A stretch of 64,000 nt of DNA from positions 1-64,000 of the forward strand of contig NZ_JACVVP010000024.1 in NCBI RefSeq assembly GCF_014534745.1. The letters run 5' to 3'. The notes below the pieces were generated by a model that ran no database searches, had not been told where the DNA came from, and worked only from the letters and a program-made list of their open reading frames with translations. This document shows positions 8,958-19,000 of this stretch, one piece after another (within the stretch, counting starts at the first letter, position 1; each line of letters starts with the position of its first letter). The stretch comes from Flammeovirga sp. EKP202 (lineage in GTDB: Bacteria; Bacteroidota; Bacteroidia; Cytophagales; Flammeovirgaceae). The position numbers and the translations under genes were made by a program.

Positions 8958-11900
8958 TTATAAACCAAGTCGTAAACCAAGATTAAATCTTCTCACTAGA
9001 GGATAAGCCGCATTTGAGTTGGCAGGGTCCAATCTCTCATCAAAATCAGTAACTGTAAATAAGTTATTACCTGATGCATAGATGTACATATTTCTGTAGA
9101 AAGCCCCTGTCTTGCCTTTCAGCGTATAGCCAACTTCTAAGTTTTTCAGACGCCAGTAAGACGCATCTTCCCATCTGTATTCCGTTGGGTTATTGTTATG
9201 CTGTCTGTTTTGGAAGTGAAGAGTTGGGTTCGCATTTGCGTTTGGATTTTCTGCACTCCAAGTATTAGTATGGAATTCATCCAATACATAAAAACCTTTT
9301 GAGAAGCCCCACATCATATCGTCTGAGATATTTGCGTAATTACCACTTACACCGTAGAATAATGCTGAAACAGAAAGTCCTTTATAGCTCAATGAAAGGT
9401 TCACACCATACGTCTGTGTTGGCACATCCAATCCTTTCAGTACAGTTTGATCATTGATGTCTACACTACCATCGCCATTAAAATCAACATATTTGATATC
9501 ACCCGGAATCGGCGAACCACCCAAGTTAGTATTTGGTGAGTTATAAATGTCGTCCCAGTTTTGGTATAAGCCATCAGTAACGTATCCTTTTTTCCATCCA
9601 ATCGGCTTACCTGCATCTTTTTGTGATTCAGGAAGTAAAGCTGGATCATCTCTGTTGATGATTTTACTTTCGTTCATTGAGTAGTTTGGAGCAATTCCAA
9701 TCTTCAAGTAATCTCCTACTGTAAAGTCATAACTTAATGCCACTTCAAAACCTCTTGATTTCACCTCTCCAATATTGGCATAAGGATTATCAGGGAAACC
9801 TGACCATGCTGGAATATTTCTTCTTTCCATCAAGATATCATAACGGTACTCATTGAATAGATCTACGGTCAGTTTCCAGTTCTTTAAAACTGTCGCTTCA
9901 AAACCTAAGTTCTGTTTCACCGCTTTTTCCCAAGTTGCATTTTCGTTAGGGATTCTACCTTCATAATAGTGAGGAGCCCAGTTTCTCGGATCTTGTCCTA
10001 ATCTCCAGTTGATGTTACCGTCTTGGTAGTATTCGCCAAAGTAAAGGTGTCTTGTATTGTTGTTGATGTGCGAACGTCCAACGGTACCATAAGAGTAACG
10101 TATCTTAGCACTGTTCAACCAATCCAATCTTTTAAAGAAATTTTCTTCTGAAATGGCCCAACCCAATGCAAATGATGGAAATACACCAAATCGTTTTCCA
10201 GGAGCGAAGTTATCAGATCCATTGACACCCACGTTGATTTCAGCCATATACTTCATACGGAAGTCATAAGTTAGTCTACCTGCCCAGTTCTCTTCATAGA
10301 ATGGGAAAGAAACGTCGGGTGAATTAATTCTTCTTGAGAAGAGTAATAAACCGGTTACTGAATGGTCTCCAAATGTTCTGTTATAACGAGAAGAAAATTC
10401 ATACAACATCGTTTTTCTAAACCAACCATATTCCCAATTTTCAATAGTGACCGGTTGTTCAACGAAGTTAGCATCAGGATAACGTACTTGGTTTTCAGCG
10501 TCAGGAGTTGGATAGTGGAATAATGTTCTGTCTTTAACAATTGATTTGTTAAACTCTGTATAAGTATCAAAAGCAATTTTAGCTCTAAACGTAAGTCCTT
10601 TAGTAATGAAATCTAGTTTTTGATCTAGTTGTAAGTTTGTAAACAGCTCCGAACGTCTCGTTTGTCCGCTACCTGATTCGTTTAGAATTGATAAGGGGTT
10701 GTCTGCTCCGTTTGGATCAATACCACCATAAGTCCCATTTTCAAATCTTGCAGGATAAAGGTAAGAAGGTGTTCTGTAGATTTTCTTAAAAAATTCACCT
10801 TTTTGATATTCACTTGATTTTACTTCTTCAGGACTTGAATACCTTTTTTGATTTCCTGAAATACCAAAATCTACACTCGTTGTTTTCGTTACTTTAAACT
10901 TAAGGTTGGTTCTAAAGTTTAATCGATCATTCATAAAACTTGGATCATAATCCTGACTCGATTGAGAATTTAGAACATCCGTTTCTCTCAAATAACCTAC
11001 TGATGTAAAGTATTTGATTTTCTTTGTTCCACCCGAAATATTGAAGTTGGTTTTCGATTGGTAACCTGTTCCGACTACCTCATCCCACCAATCTACTTCT
11101 GGATATCTTTCAAGATCTCTATTAGGATCTTCCCAGTTTCTGATATAGCTTTCTGGAATCATTTGATCCCAAAGTCCATCGTTTGCCAATGCTCGATTAG
11201 ATAATCTAAATGTATTAGGCATATCTAATCTTGATGAAGTATTCATTGGAGTCTTAATACCTACTTCCTGAGAAATATTAATTCTTGTTTTCTCCTCAGA
11301 ACCTTGTTTTGAAGTCACTAAGATTACGCCATTGGCACCTTTCACACCAAATACTGCTGTTGCCGAAGCATCTTTCAATACTGAAATCGATTCTACTTCG
11401 TTAGGGTCAATATCATTAAAGCTTCTTTCCACACCATCTACTAGAATAAGTGGCGAATTGTCGTTCCATGAAGAGCGACCACGAATTAAGATTTGTGCTT
11501 CATTCTGTCCTGGTTCTGAAGTAGTCTCCATCACCGTCATACCCGCTACTCTACCTGTCAATGCACTAGTCATATTCGTTGCACCGCCAGATTCTAATAA
11601 CTCTTCTGTTGGCGTAGTTTCAATAGCACCAACAATACTTTGTTTCTTTTGTACACCATAACCAACAACCACTACTTCTTCTAGTAGTTCCTCGTCTAGT
11701 GACAACACGATATCGATAACAGATTGCGTACCAACAACAACTTCCTTGCTTTTGTAACCAATGAAGGAATACACTAATACGTCGTTAGTATTAACAGATA
11801 GTTTGTAAGAACCATCAAAATGAGTAATTGTTCCTTTAGTAGTTCCTTTTATAAGGATAGACACACCTGGTAGTGATTCTCCCATTTCATCTTTTACTAC

Positions 11901-12062
11901 TCCAGAAACAACAATGTTTTCCTGAAGCGCTTGAAGAGTCTTATCATCAGCTTCTGAATTGGCAAGAGTATCAAAACTAAATAGTAGTAAAAAAGTCAGA
12001 TACAGAATGCTTTTTCTAGTAATGCTGTGAGCCACTCTAAAATGAGTAAACTTCTTGTGCAT
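8958..12062 (-). CDS. SusC/RagA TonB-dependent receptor with CarboxypepD_reg-like domain
   Basis: A 1034-residue outer-membrane transporter. The signal peptide is preceded by a basic stretch and ends near residue 35 (LLFSFDTLA). A CarboxypepD_reg-like domain spans about residues 50-125 (VSGVVKDEMGESLPGVSILIKG, FDGSYKL, SFIGYKS). A TonB-box-like EEVVVVGYG and the plug domain follow (LTGRVAGM, SPLILVDGVER, DPNEVESISVLKDASATAVFG). The barrel ends in YPLVRRFNLGLRLGL. This is the standard SusC architecture. It heads the five-gene SusC-D-C-D-lipoprotein operon. The 5' region back to 12352 contains inverted repeats that may be regulatory. The regulator at 16041-20105 is the likely activator. The substrate is probably sulfated, because sulfatase genes flank the operon. 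Confidence 0.96.
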   Translation of the reverse strand: MHKKFTHFRVAHSITRKSILYLTFLLLFSFDTLANSEADDKTLQALQENIVVSGVVKDEMGESLPGVSILIKGTTKGTITHFDGSYKLSVNTNDVLVYSFIGYKSKEVVVGTQSVIDIVLSLDEELLEEVVVVGYGVQKKQSIVGAIETTPTEELLESGGATNMTSALTGRVAGMTVMETTSEPGQNEAQILIRGRSSWNDNSPLILVDGVERSFNDIDPNEVESISVLKDASATAVFGVKGANGVILVTSKQGSEEKTRINISQEVGIKTPMNTSSRLDMPNTFRLSNRALANDGLWDQMIPESYIRNWEDPNRDLERYPEVDWWDEVVGTGYQSKTNFNISGGTKKIKYFTSVGYLRETDVLNSQSSQDYDPSFMNDRLNFRTNLKFKVTKTTSVDFGISGNQKRYSSPEEVKSSEYQKGEFFKKIYRTPSYLYPARFENGTYGGIDPNGADNPLSILNESGSGQTRRSELFTNLQLDQKLDFITKGLTFRAKIAFDTYTEFNKSIVKDRTLFHYPTPDAENQVRYPDANFVEQPVTIENWEYGWFRKTMLYEFSSRYNRTFGDHSVTGLLLFSRRINSPDVSFPFYEENWAGRLTYDFRMKYMAEINVGVNGSDNFAPGKRFGVFPSFALGWAISEENFFKRLDWLNSAKIRYSYGTVGRSHINNNTRHLYFGEYYQDGNINWRLGQDPRNWAPHYYEGRIPNENATWEKAVKQNLGFEATVLKNWKLTVDLFNEYRYDILMERRNIPAWSGFPDNPYANIGEVKSRGFEVALSYDFTVGDYLKIGIAPNYSMNESKIINRDDPALLPESQKDAGKPIGWKKGYVTDGLYQNWDDIYNSPNTNLGGSPIPGDIKYVDFNGDGSVDINDQTVLKGLDVPTQTYGVNLSLSYKGLSVSALFYGVSGNYANISDDMMWGFSKGFYVLDEFHTNTWSAENPNANANPTLHFQNRQHNNNPTEYRWEDASYWRLKNLEVGYTLKGKTGAFYRNMYIYASGNNLFTVTDFDERLDPANSNAAYPLVRRFNLGLRLGL

Positions 12063-12352
12063 AATTTCAAAAAATGTTAAAGTGTTCTTATTGAGAATAG
12101 AACCTATTCTATTTCATTTCATTACAAAACAACAGCTTTAAAGGGAGTATAATCCCCTAATTTTTCATTAAAAAAGGGGGAAAAACTAATAAAAAGTGCG
12201 TTTTTACGTATATGGTGGCTATTTATCGTGTTTTTTGGACCGTAATAACGAAAATATTAAAAAATCAAAAAAAAGGATATTTTCGTAATCATAAAATTAC
12301 AAAAATATCCTCATTTTTCGGTCTCTCTTATTATCAATTAGCACATTATAGA
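12063..12352. promoter_or_regulatory. Upstream region of the SusC/D operon with an AT-rich inverted repeat
   Basis: No gene is visible in this stretch. It contains a 10-base inverted repeat, ACGAAAATAT at 12248-12257 and ATATTTTCGT at 12277-12286, separated by an A-rich spacer. A G-run/C-run pair also lies near 12150-12180. The operon promoter and the binding site for the hybrid two-component regulator should lie here. A clear TAnnTTTG box could not be assigned. Confidence 0.35.
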
Positions 12353-12747
12353 CTAAGTTATCGTCAACTTTTATTGGTATTTAGAAATCAGGAGATTTCT
12401 GCTGATCTGTAGAACACAAATGACGCTATCGCTTAACATTCGCGCCAATGGACTTTCTACCCAATTCATTTGCTACTTCTTCCCTCGGCCTTGAAGGGAA
12501 AAGCGTTAAGAATTCCATGTATTGAGCCGTTAAAAATGATTTTGCTGTTTGAGCATCTCAAAACGATGAAGTTTTGATCGAGTTATCCTTTCAATAGGCG
12601 AGAGAAATGGAATTTAGCTTTTGACTTCTAAGCCTTGAATTTTTTGCTTCGTTTTTGTTTCAAGACAAAAATGAAGAAGAAGTAAATTTGAAAGTCGACC
12701 CTATAAATGCTTGTAGAAAGGTCGATAAAAAGTTGACGATAATTTAG
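12353..12747. repeat. About 395-bp non-coding element with inverted ends, containing palindromic copy 3 and the long dispersed repeat
   Basis: The ends are imperfect inverted repeats: 12353-12373 starts CTAAGTTATCGTCAACTTTT, and 12727-12747 is its near complement. Inside are a first hairpin at 12383-12400 (AGAAATC/GATTTCT), a second hairpin at about 12410-12460 with outer arms GTAGAA/TTCTAC, and a dispersed repeat at 12480-12684. A further hairpin, TCGACC/GGTCGA, lies at about 12695-12724. It sits 3' of the sulfatase gene at 12789. No reading frame fits it. Confidence 0.6.
12480..12684 (+). repeat. Dispersed 200-bp repeat, copy 1 (3' of a sulfatase gene)
   Basis: It shares long blocks with the reverse complement of 22353-22545, for example CGGCCTTGAAGGGAAAAGCG, GAGCCGTTAAAAATGATTT and TTTAGCTTTTGACTTCTAAG. 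The blocks are collinear, with a diverged middle. It is non-coding in all frames. Relative to the nearest upstream gene it has the same orientation as the other copy. Confidence 0.8.
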
Positions 12748-12788
12748 TTTACAATGTAATTAGGGTGAAAAGTAACCCGAACACAACA

Positions 12789-14219
12789 CTAATGTGTCAT
12801 TTTGCTTTTGTTACTCCCACGTTTATATACCGGACGATAATTTTCCGGTGTTTTCTTCATTGCTAAAGGAGCATTCGTCTTCTCCATCCACTTCTTCAAG
12901 TCCTTCAGCAATTGATCTCTTTTTTTCGTTTCAATTTTTGATAAATCTTTCTTTTCAGAAGGATCATCTTTTAGGTTGTATAACTCGACCATCTGATTGG
13001 ATGCAATTTTAGCTTCACCTCCATCTAAGACATATTCTTCATGGAAAAGAAGTAATTTCCAATCTCCCTGAATAGCCACCGTGACCGGTCGATTTCTAAA
13101 GTAAGCATCTCTTGCTCCTCTTGCATTTTTACCATCAAGGTAGATAGGGTAATGATAATAGATGGTTGATCTTGAAAGCTTTTCCTTTTTTCCTTCAAGA
13201 ATTGGGTTGAAACTTTCACCGTCCAATACTTTGTCCTTTGCTTTGTTGATTCCTGCTAGATCCAACATTGTAGGATAAAAATCGATGTTGATAATTGGCG
13301 TTGTTGAGTGGGAAGGTTTGATTTTTGAAGGCCATCTTACAACCAATGGCACTCGAATCCCCCCTTCATACAACATCCCTTTTGCCCCTCTCAATGGTGT
13401 TTGTTTTACTTTACCAATAGCCCCATTATCAGAAGTAAAGAATACAATTGTATTGTCATCTAACCCCAAAGACTTCAATTTATCCATGATCATTCCCATA
13501 CTATCATCTGTATGTTTGACCATTGCCGCGTACTTGGCATTTTTATGGATTTTACCTTTTTCTTTTTGCTCAAAGTACTCAATCATGGGTTGTCTAGCTT
13601 CCCATTTGGTGTGTACTGTATGGTGTGAGAGGAATAAGAAAAAAGGTTCATCTTTATTTTCTTCCATAAAATTACAAGCTTCCTCTGTAAGGCTGAAGAT
13701 ATCTTTCGGATCATCCGTTTCCTTAAAATTAATTTCGCTTGCATCCGTTTCTCCGTTGACATCAAAACCTTGTTCAGCTGGAGTTCCTGCAATATGCCAT
13801 TTCCCAAAAATTGCTGTTTTGTACCCCCCATCGTTTAAGGCTTCTGCTAGAGTGTAGTTTTCTAAAGGCAAACCTTGATCAGGTATTGGCTCCAACCTCA
13901 TTTGCTCTTCAATTCCTCTTTTTGAATTCCAAACGGCCACTTTACCATGTCTTGGTGTATACTGCCCAGAAATCATACAAGCTCTTGATGGTGCACAATT
14001 GGGTCCTGCTGAATAGGCATTATGAAATACTATTCCTTCAGATGCAAATTGATCTAAATGAGGTGTTTCATGGTAATCAGATCCCATAAAAGCAGGGTCT
14101 TTCCAACCCATATCGTCTACAAAAAACAGAACGATATTGGGCTTTTTATTGGTTTGACTTATACCTTCTGTTAAAACAGATAGAAAACAGAAAATAAATA
14201 AAATTGATTTGAGATGCAT
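12789..14219 (-). CDS. Family S1 sulfatase, secreted
   Basis: A 476-residue sulfatase with a signal peptide of about 21 residues. The catalytic motif is CAPSR with Cys75, which must be oxidised to formylglycine by a maturase not encoded here. Metal-binding residues are visible at the N-terminus (FFVDDMGW, residues 33-39) and in FTSDNGA further on. The HGK and GKWH segments match the S1 sulfatase core. It removes a sulfate ester from a carbohydrate; the sulfation position and the subfamily cannot be told from reading alone. It follows the sulfatase at 14222 with a gap of two bases, so the two are translated from one mRNA. A large antisense reading frame covers part of it and is a shadow. The repeat element at 12353-12747 lies downstream. 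Confidence 0.95.
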   Translation of the reverse strand: MHLKSILFIFCFLSVLTEGISQTNKKPNIVLFFVDDMGWKDPAFMGSDYHETPHLDQFASEGIVFHNAYSAGPNCAPSRACMISGQYTPRHGKVAVWNSKRGIEEQMRLEPIPDQGLPLENYTLAEALNDGGYKTAIFGKWHIAGTPAEQGFDVNGETDASEINFKETDDPKDIFSLTEEACNFMEENKDEPFFLFLSHHTVHTKWEARQPMIEYFEQKEKGKIHKNAKYAAMVKHTDDSMGMIMDKLKSLGLDDNTIVFFTSDNGAIGKVKQTPLRGAKGMLYEGGIRVPLVVRWPSKIKPSHSTTPIINIDFYPTMLDLAGINKAKDKVLDGESFNPILEGKKEKLSRSTIYYHYPIYLDGKNARGARDAYFRNRPVTVAIQGDWKLLLFHEEYVLDGGEAKIASNQMVELYNLKDDPSEKKDLSKIETKKRDQLLKDLKKWMEKTNAPLAMKKTPENYRPVYKRGSNKSKMTH

Positions 14220-14221
14220 GA

Positions 14222-15715
14222 TTATAAACTTTCAGCTTGGAATGGAAATGCCCTAGATACTGTTCTTGCTTCATCAAAGATTTTTTGAGCTCTTTTTACA
14301 ACCTCAGGTTGTTCTTTCGCAAGGTTGTTACTCTCTGAAGGATCATCTGATAGATTATAAATCTCAATTTTCTTCTTCTTCTTCAAGTTATATTGTACTG
14401 CTTTCCAATCACCCATTCTTACAGCTCTACGTCCCCCTTTTTCATGGAACTCCCAGTATAAGTAATCATGTTGTGCTTGATTTTTTGATTCTCCTAACAA
14501 TGTAGGCAAGAAAGAAATACCATCGATATTTTTATCTTCTGCAATTTCAACACCTACAATCTCTGCAACAGTTGGTAAGACATCCCAAAATGCTGATGGA
14601 TGATCTGAAACCGTTTTTTCAGCAATTGTTTTTGGCCATGAAACGATCATTGGAACTCTAATTCCTCCTTCATACAAGTCTCTTTTTACACCTTTAAAAG
14701 GACCAAAAGATTTGAAATAATAAGGATCTGCTCCACCTTCTTTATGTGGACCGTTGTCAGAACTAAAAATGATAATTGTATTTTCTTCTAAACCAAGGTC
14801 TTTTACTTTTTGAACTACTTCACCTACAGATTGATCCAAATAATGCATCATAGTAGCAAACGCAGCTCTTGGGTATTCTTGATCACCATAAGCTCCTCTA
14901 TAAAAACGATCTTCGTGTGTTAAATTCGGATCATGGTTCGCTTTATTAACATACGGTTTTCCTTGAGGGAATTTTTCTTTATACGCCTGGAAAAGCGAAT
15001 CTTGTGGCACAACCATCTCAGCGTGTGGAATAGTGTAAGGCAAGTACATAAAGAAAGGTTTATCCTTATTTTGATCAATAAAAGACAAAGCCTGCTCATG
15101 AATCATATCGTGCGTATACGTCATCTGACCTTCTGAATTTGCTGGTAATGGTACTTTGGTTCCGTTGTGTCTTAAATACAATGGATAATAAGTATGTGCT
15201 AAACGCTGACAGTTATAACCATAAAACTCATCAAATCCTTGAGCATTGGGTGCTCCTTCTGATTGCGGATAACCTAAGCCCCACTTACCAAACATACCTG
15301 TTACATAACCTTCTTGCTTTAGCATTTTTGGTAAACTGTATGTATCTGCTGGAATTGGTACTTGCCCCTCTGGCAATACTTCTTTATTACCTCTGATTGG
15401 TGTATGTCCTGTATGCTGACCCGTTAATAATGCTGATCTTGATGGAGCACAAACACTACTTCCTGCATAATGATCCGTAAATCGAATGCCACTTTCTGCT
15501 AATGCATCAATATTAGGTGTAGAAAATTTTTCTTGGCCATAGCAGCTAAAATCTCCCCAACCTGCATCATCAGCAAGGATATAAATAATATTAGGTTGTT
15601 TAATTTTTTTGTCGACTGACTTCTTATGAGGAGTTGCACAAGAAGAGACCCCAAAAACCACGGCTAAAACCACCGCTATTTTTAAGATGTTATTTCGTAA
15701 TACATTCATTTGCAT
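14222..15715 (-). CDS. Family S1 sulfatase, lipoprotein
   Basis: A 497-residue sulfatase with a lipoprotein signal peptide (GVSSC, Cys26), so it is probably membrane-anchored. The maturation motif is CAPSRSALLTG with Cys89. The N-terminal metal site is ILADDAGWGD, and the C-terminal half has FSSDNGPH and FGPFKGVKRDLYEGGIR. Membrane anchoring suggests action on oligosaccharides in the periplasm or at the surface, before the secreted partner sulfatase or after it. It is the first gene of the two-sulfatase unit, 325 bases from the stop of the regulator gene at 16041. The start at ATG 15713-15715 is followed by a second ATG two codons later, and either could be used. Confidence 0.95.
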   Translation of the reverse strand: MQMNVLRNNILKIAVVLAVVFGVSSCATPHKKSVDKKIKQPNIIYILADDAGWGDFSCYGQEKFSTPNIDALAESGIRFTDHYAGSSVCAPSRSALLTGQHTGHTPIRGNKEVLPEGQVPIPADTYSLPKMLKQEGYVTGMFGKWGLGYPQSEGAPNAQGFDEFYGYNCQRLAHTYYPLYLRHNGTKVPLPANSEGQMTYTHDMIHEQALSFIDQNKDKPFFMYLPYTIPHAEMVVPQDSLFQAYKEKFPQGKPYVNKANHDPNLTHEDRFYRGAYGDQEYPRAAFATMMHYLDQSVGEVVQKVKDLGLEENTIIIFSSDNGPHKEGGADPYYFKSFGPFKGVKRDLYEGGIRVPMIVSWPKTIAEKTVSDHPSAFWDVLPTVAEIVGVEIAEDKNIDGISFLPTLLGESKNQAQHDYLYWEFHEKGGRRAVRMGDWKAVQYNLKKKKKIEIYNLSDDPSESNNLAKEQPEVVKRAQKIFDEARTVSRAFPFQAESL

Positions 15716-16040
15716 CTTTCTTAATTGATAAAAAATAAGTATTGGAATAAAGAAATGGGTGTTTCATACACCATCGTTAAAATTATAGACAGATGATTAT
15801 ACAACCTCATCAAGATTGAAGTCTTGAAAGTTGAAAACGTAGACAACACTTTAGTATTGGTGAAGTCTGTATCACCTACTTAAAACTTCAGTCATGGTGC
15901 ACGTTATTTACTCCCATTTCTTTTTCGTTTATACCTCAATCAAAAGTAGGTTAAAAAGTAGGTTTAGCTAGGGTTCTTATTCGTACAAATAGGCCTACAT
16001 TTTAGTTGAAAAGTATTTGAATGAATTACACCCCAATAAC
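15716..16040. promoter_or_regulatory. Intergenic region between regulator and sulfatase pair
   Basis: No gene is visible in these 325 bases. A small inverted repeat, GGTGT/ACACC, lies at about 15754-15769, close to the sulfatase start. The promoter of the sulfatase pair is expected here, but no box was assigned. Confidence 0.3.
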
Positions 16041-19000
16041 TTAACTCGCCATATCCTGTTTCTCCGAAATTTCAGACATCTTTTTGATATACTCTGAAGC
16101 AGACATTCCATAATGCTCTTTAAAACATTTTCTGAAATATTTTACATCATTGAAACCAATTTCATAAGCGATTTCAAAGATTTTTAAGTTCGAGGATAAG
16201 AGTAACTCTCCCGCTTTTCGCATACGAACATCTTTGATAAATTCAACTAGTGATTTTCCTGTCACATCTTTCATTTTCTTGTAGAGTGCAGACTGAGACA
16301 TCCCCATTTCATCTACCAATAACTGTACATTTAAATTGGCATCAGGAAGGTGTTTTTCTACAATTGAAATGGTCTCTTCCAAGAAACTATCGTCCATTTC
16401 TTTAGAATATTTACTCAATGGTTTCTGCAATTGCATTACTCCTTGGTACATCACCATTACATGCTCTTTATTCTTCAATACGTTGATGACTTTCTGCTTC
16501 AAGATACTCGGTTTGAACGGTTTGGTAATATAATCATCAGCCCCAGTTTCCAACCCTTCTAATTGATGTACTAAAGATGTTTTCGCCGTCAATAAGAAAA
16601 CAGGTATATGCCATAAATGTTCATTGGTTTTGATTTCATGACAAAGCTCTGTACCGTTCATCTCTGGCATCATTACATCACTGACTACAAGAGAGATATT
16701 TCTATCTTCTTTTAAGATTTCTAGTGCTTCAATACCATTTGAGGCTCCTTTTATAGTACAAGTATCTTTCAATAGATTGGATAAATAAAGCAATATATCT
16801 TCATTATCTTCTACTAACAACACGGTTTGTTTTTCAAAAGTGGACCCTTTAATTTCAATATTCGTTTCCTGTTGAACAAAGAAATTTTGAGGGATTACCT
16901 CTTCATTTGGTGTTTCTTTTAAAGGTAGTTCGATGATGAAAGTTGTACCTTGCCCTTTTCTACTTTCCACTTCAATTTTACCTTCATGTGCCTCAATAAC
17001 ACTCTTGGCAATTGACAAACCTAAACCTGTTCCTTTTATATTAATGGAGTTCGCATTTTTGGTTTGATAGAATCGGTCAAAGATTTTATCTAGCGCATTT
17101 TCATCGATACCAAGGCCATCATCAATTACTTTTAATTTGATCATTTTATCAGATGAATCAACATCTACTTTGATCGTAATATTTCCATTTTCTTCCGTGA
17201 ATTTAAAGGCATTAGAAAGTAAGTTATAAATAACGGATTCAATTTTCTCCGCATCAAAATACACATTGAGCTCTTCCTTGGGTTGATCCAATTGGAATGT
17301 GATTTTCTTGTCCATTGCCTTTAATCGGAAAGAATTATAAATATTCTCAATGAAAGACGTTAGTTCAAACTTCACACATTTTAATTCCAATGTTTTATCA
17401 AACTTCCTAAAGTCCATCAACTCATTGACTAAGCGTAAGAGTTTGTTCGTTTGATTATAACTCAAAGAGATTTTTTCTCTGATTTCAGGAGAAATTGATT
17501 TATTCTGAACCACCTCATCCAAAGGGCCCTGCATCAACGTGAGTGGTGTTCTTAAATCATGCCCTACATTGGTGAAAAATTCAAGCTTTTGTTCAATCAA
17601 CTCTTCATCTTTTTCTCTCTGACTTTGTGCTAAAATTAATTGCGTTTTTAATTTATGTTGATGAATGTATGATATATTTATTAAAATAATAACCAATATG
17701 AATATACACACAAATAAACCAATAGAATACCATCTTTGCCACCAAGGTTTTTCAATTTCAAAATAAGTTGACTGTACTTCAGACCAAGGGCCGTTATGTA
17801 ATCTTCCTTTTACTTTAAAAGTATATTTCCCACTCGAAAGGTTAGAATAGTAGGCAAAACTATTTCCTTCAGATACTTTTATCCATTGATTGTCATACCC
17901 TTCCATCTTATAAGAATATTCCATTTTTGGAACTTCACTTGGACTAACCCCAATAAACTCAATTGAAATGTCTTTTTCATTCGGTTGAAGTTGATAAAAT
18001 TTCTTTTCTCTTACCTGACTATCTAGTACTACTCTTCCATTAAGCTCCTCTTGATACAGTAATTCTTGATGATTGATCTGTATTTCCTTGATATTAATAT
18101 TGATCTTCTGCTTTTCTTTTCTCCAACTTCCAATGTCGATATAAGTCAACCCATCAACCCCTCCAAAGAACAAACGGCCATTGACATCCTTAAAATCTGT
18201 TTTCACTTTAAAACCATTTTCAGCATGTATACCATCTGATTTACTATATCGTGTAAATGTCTTTGTTTTACTATCAAAACGCGTGATCGAAGTCCCTGCA
18301 ATCCAAATATCTCCATTTTGATTATCTACCAAAAGTCCCTCAACATCGTCTTCATAGAATCCATTTGAATGATTATAACGCTTAAAAATGCCTTCCTCTT
18401 CATTGACAAGATAATTAAGTGCTCCTCCAATTGTTCCTGCCCAAATGTGTCCTTCCTTATCCCTTACTATTGAATACACAAAATTAGCACTGATGGTCTG
18501 CTCATTCCCCACTGAATGCATATATTGTCTTGCATCAACAATGCTATCTCCCTCTAAAGTCAAGCGAAGTAACCCCTTGTTTCTTGTCCCTAACCAAAGT
18601 AAATCTTTATTTTCTTCATACAACATCGAATTAATCATTGCTAAGGAGATGTTCTTTGCCTGTTGTATATACTTCACCTTTTTCGTCAACAAATTATATC
18701 GGTAAAGTCCTCCATCATTGGTCGCTATCCAAACATTTTCATATTTATCAGTGGTTACTGTTTTAATATGGTATCTTTTGGGGAGTTCTAACTCTTTTGG
18801 CATTTTCAGTTGTTCGAAAGTCAAATCTTTGAAACCACAAAAAGGTTTTTGTGAAATATAAAGCCCATAACCTGACGAACCTGCAATGATGTAATTGGAA
18901 TTTGAAACTGCAATTGCGGAAACAGGGCAGATATCGTTCTTATTTAAAGCATCAAAATAATGCTCTCGTTTGAAATCTTTTGAAACAAAGTGAATACCGT

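Noticed and set aside
13285-13857. 190-residue plus-strand frame inside the sulfatase gene
   Set aside because: Antisense shadow of the well-supported sulfatase at 12789-14219; the composition is that of a mirror frame.
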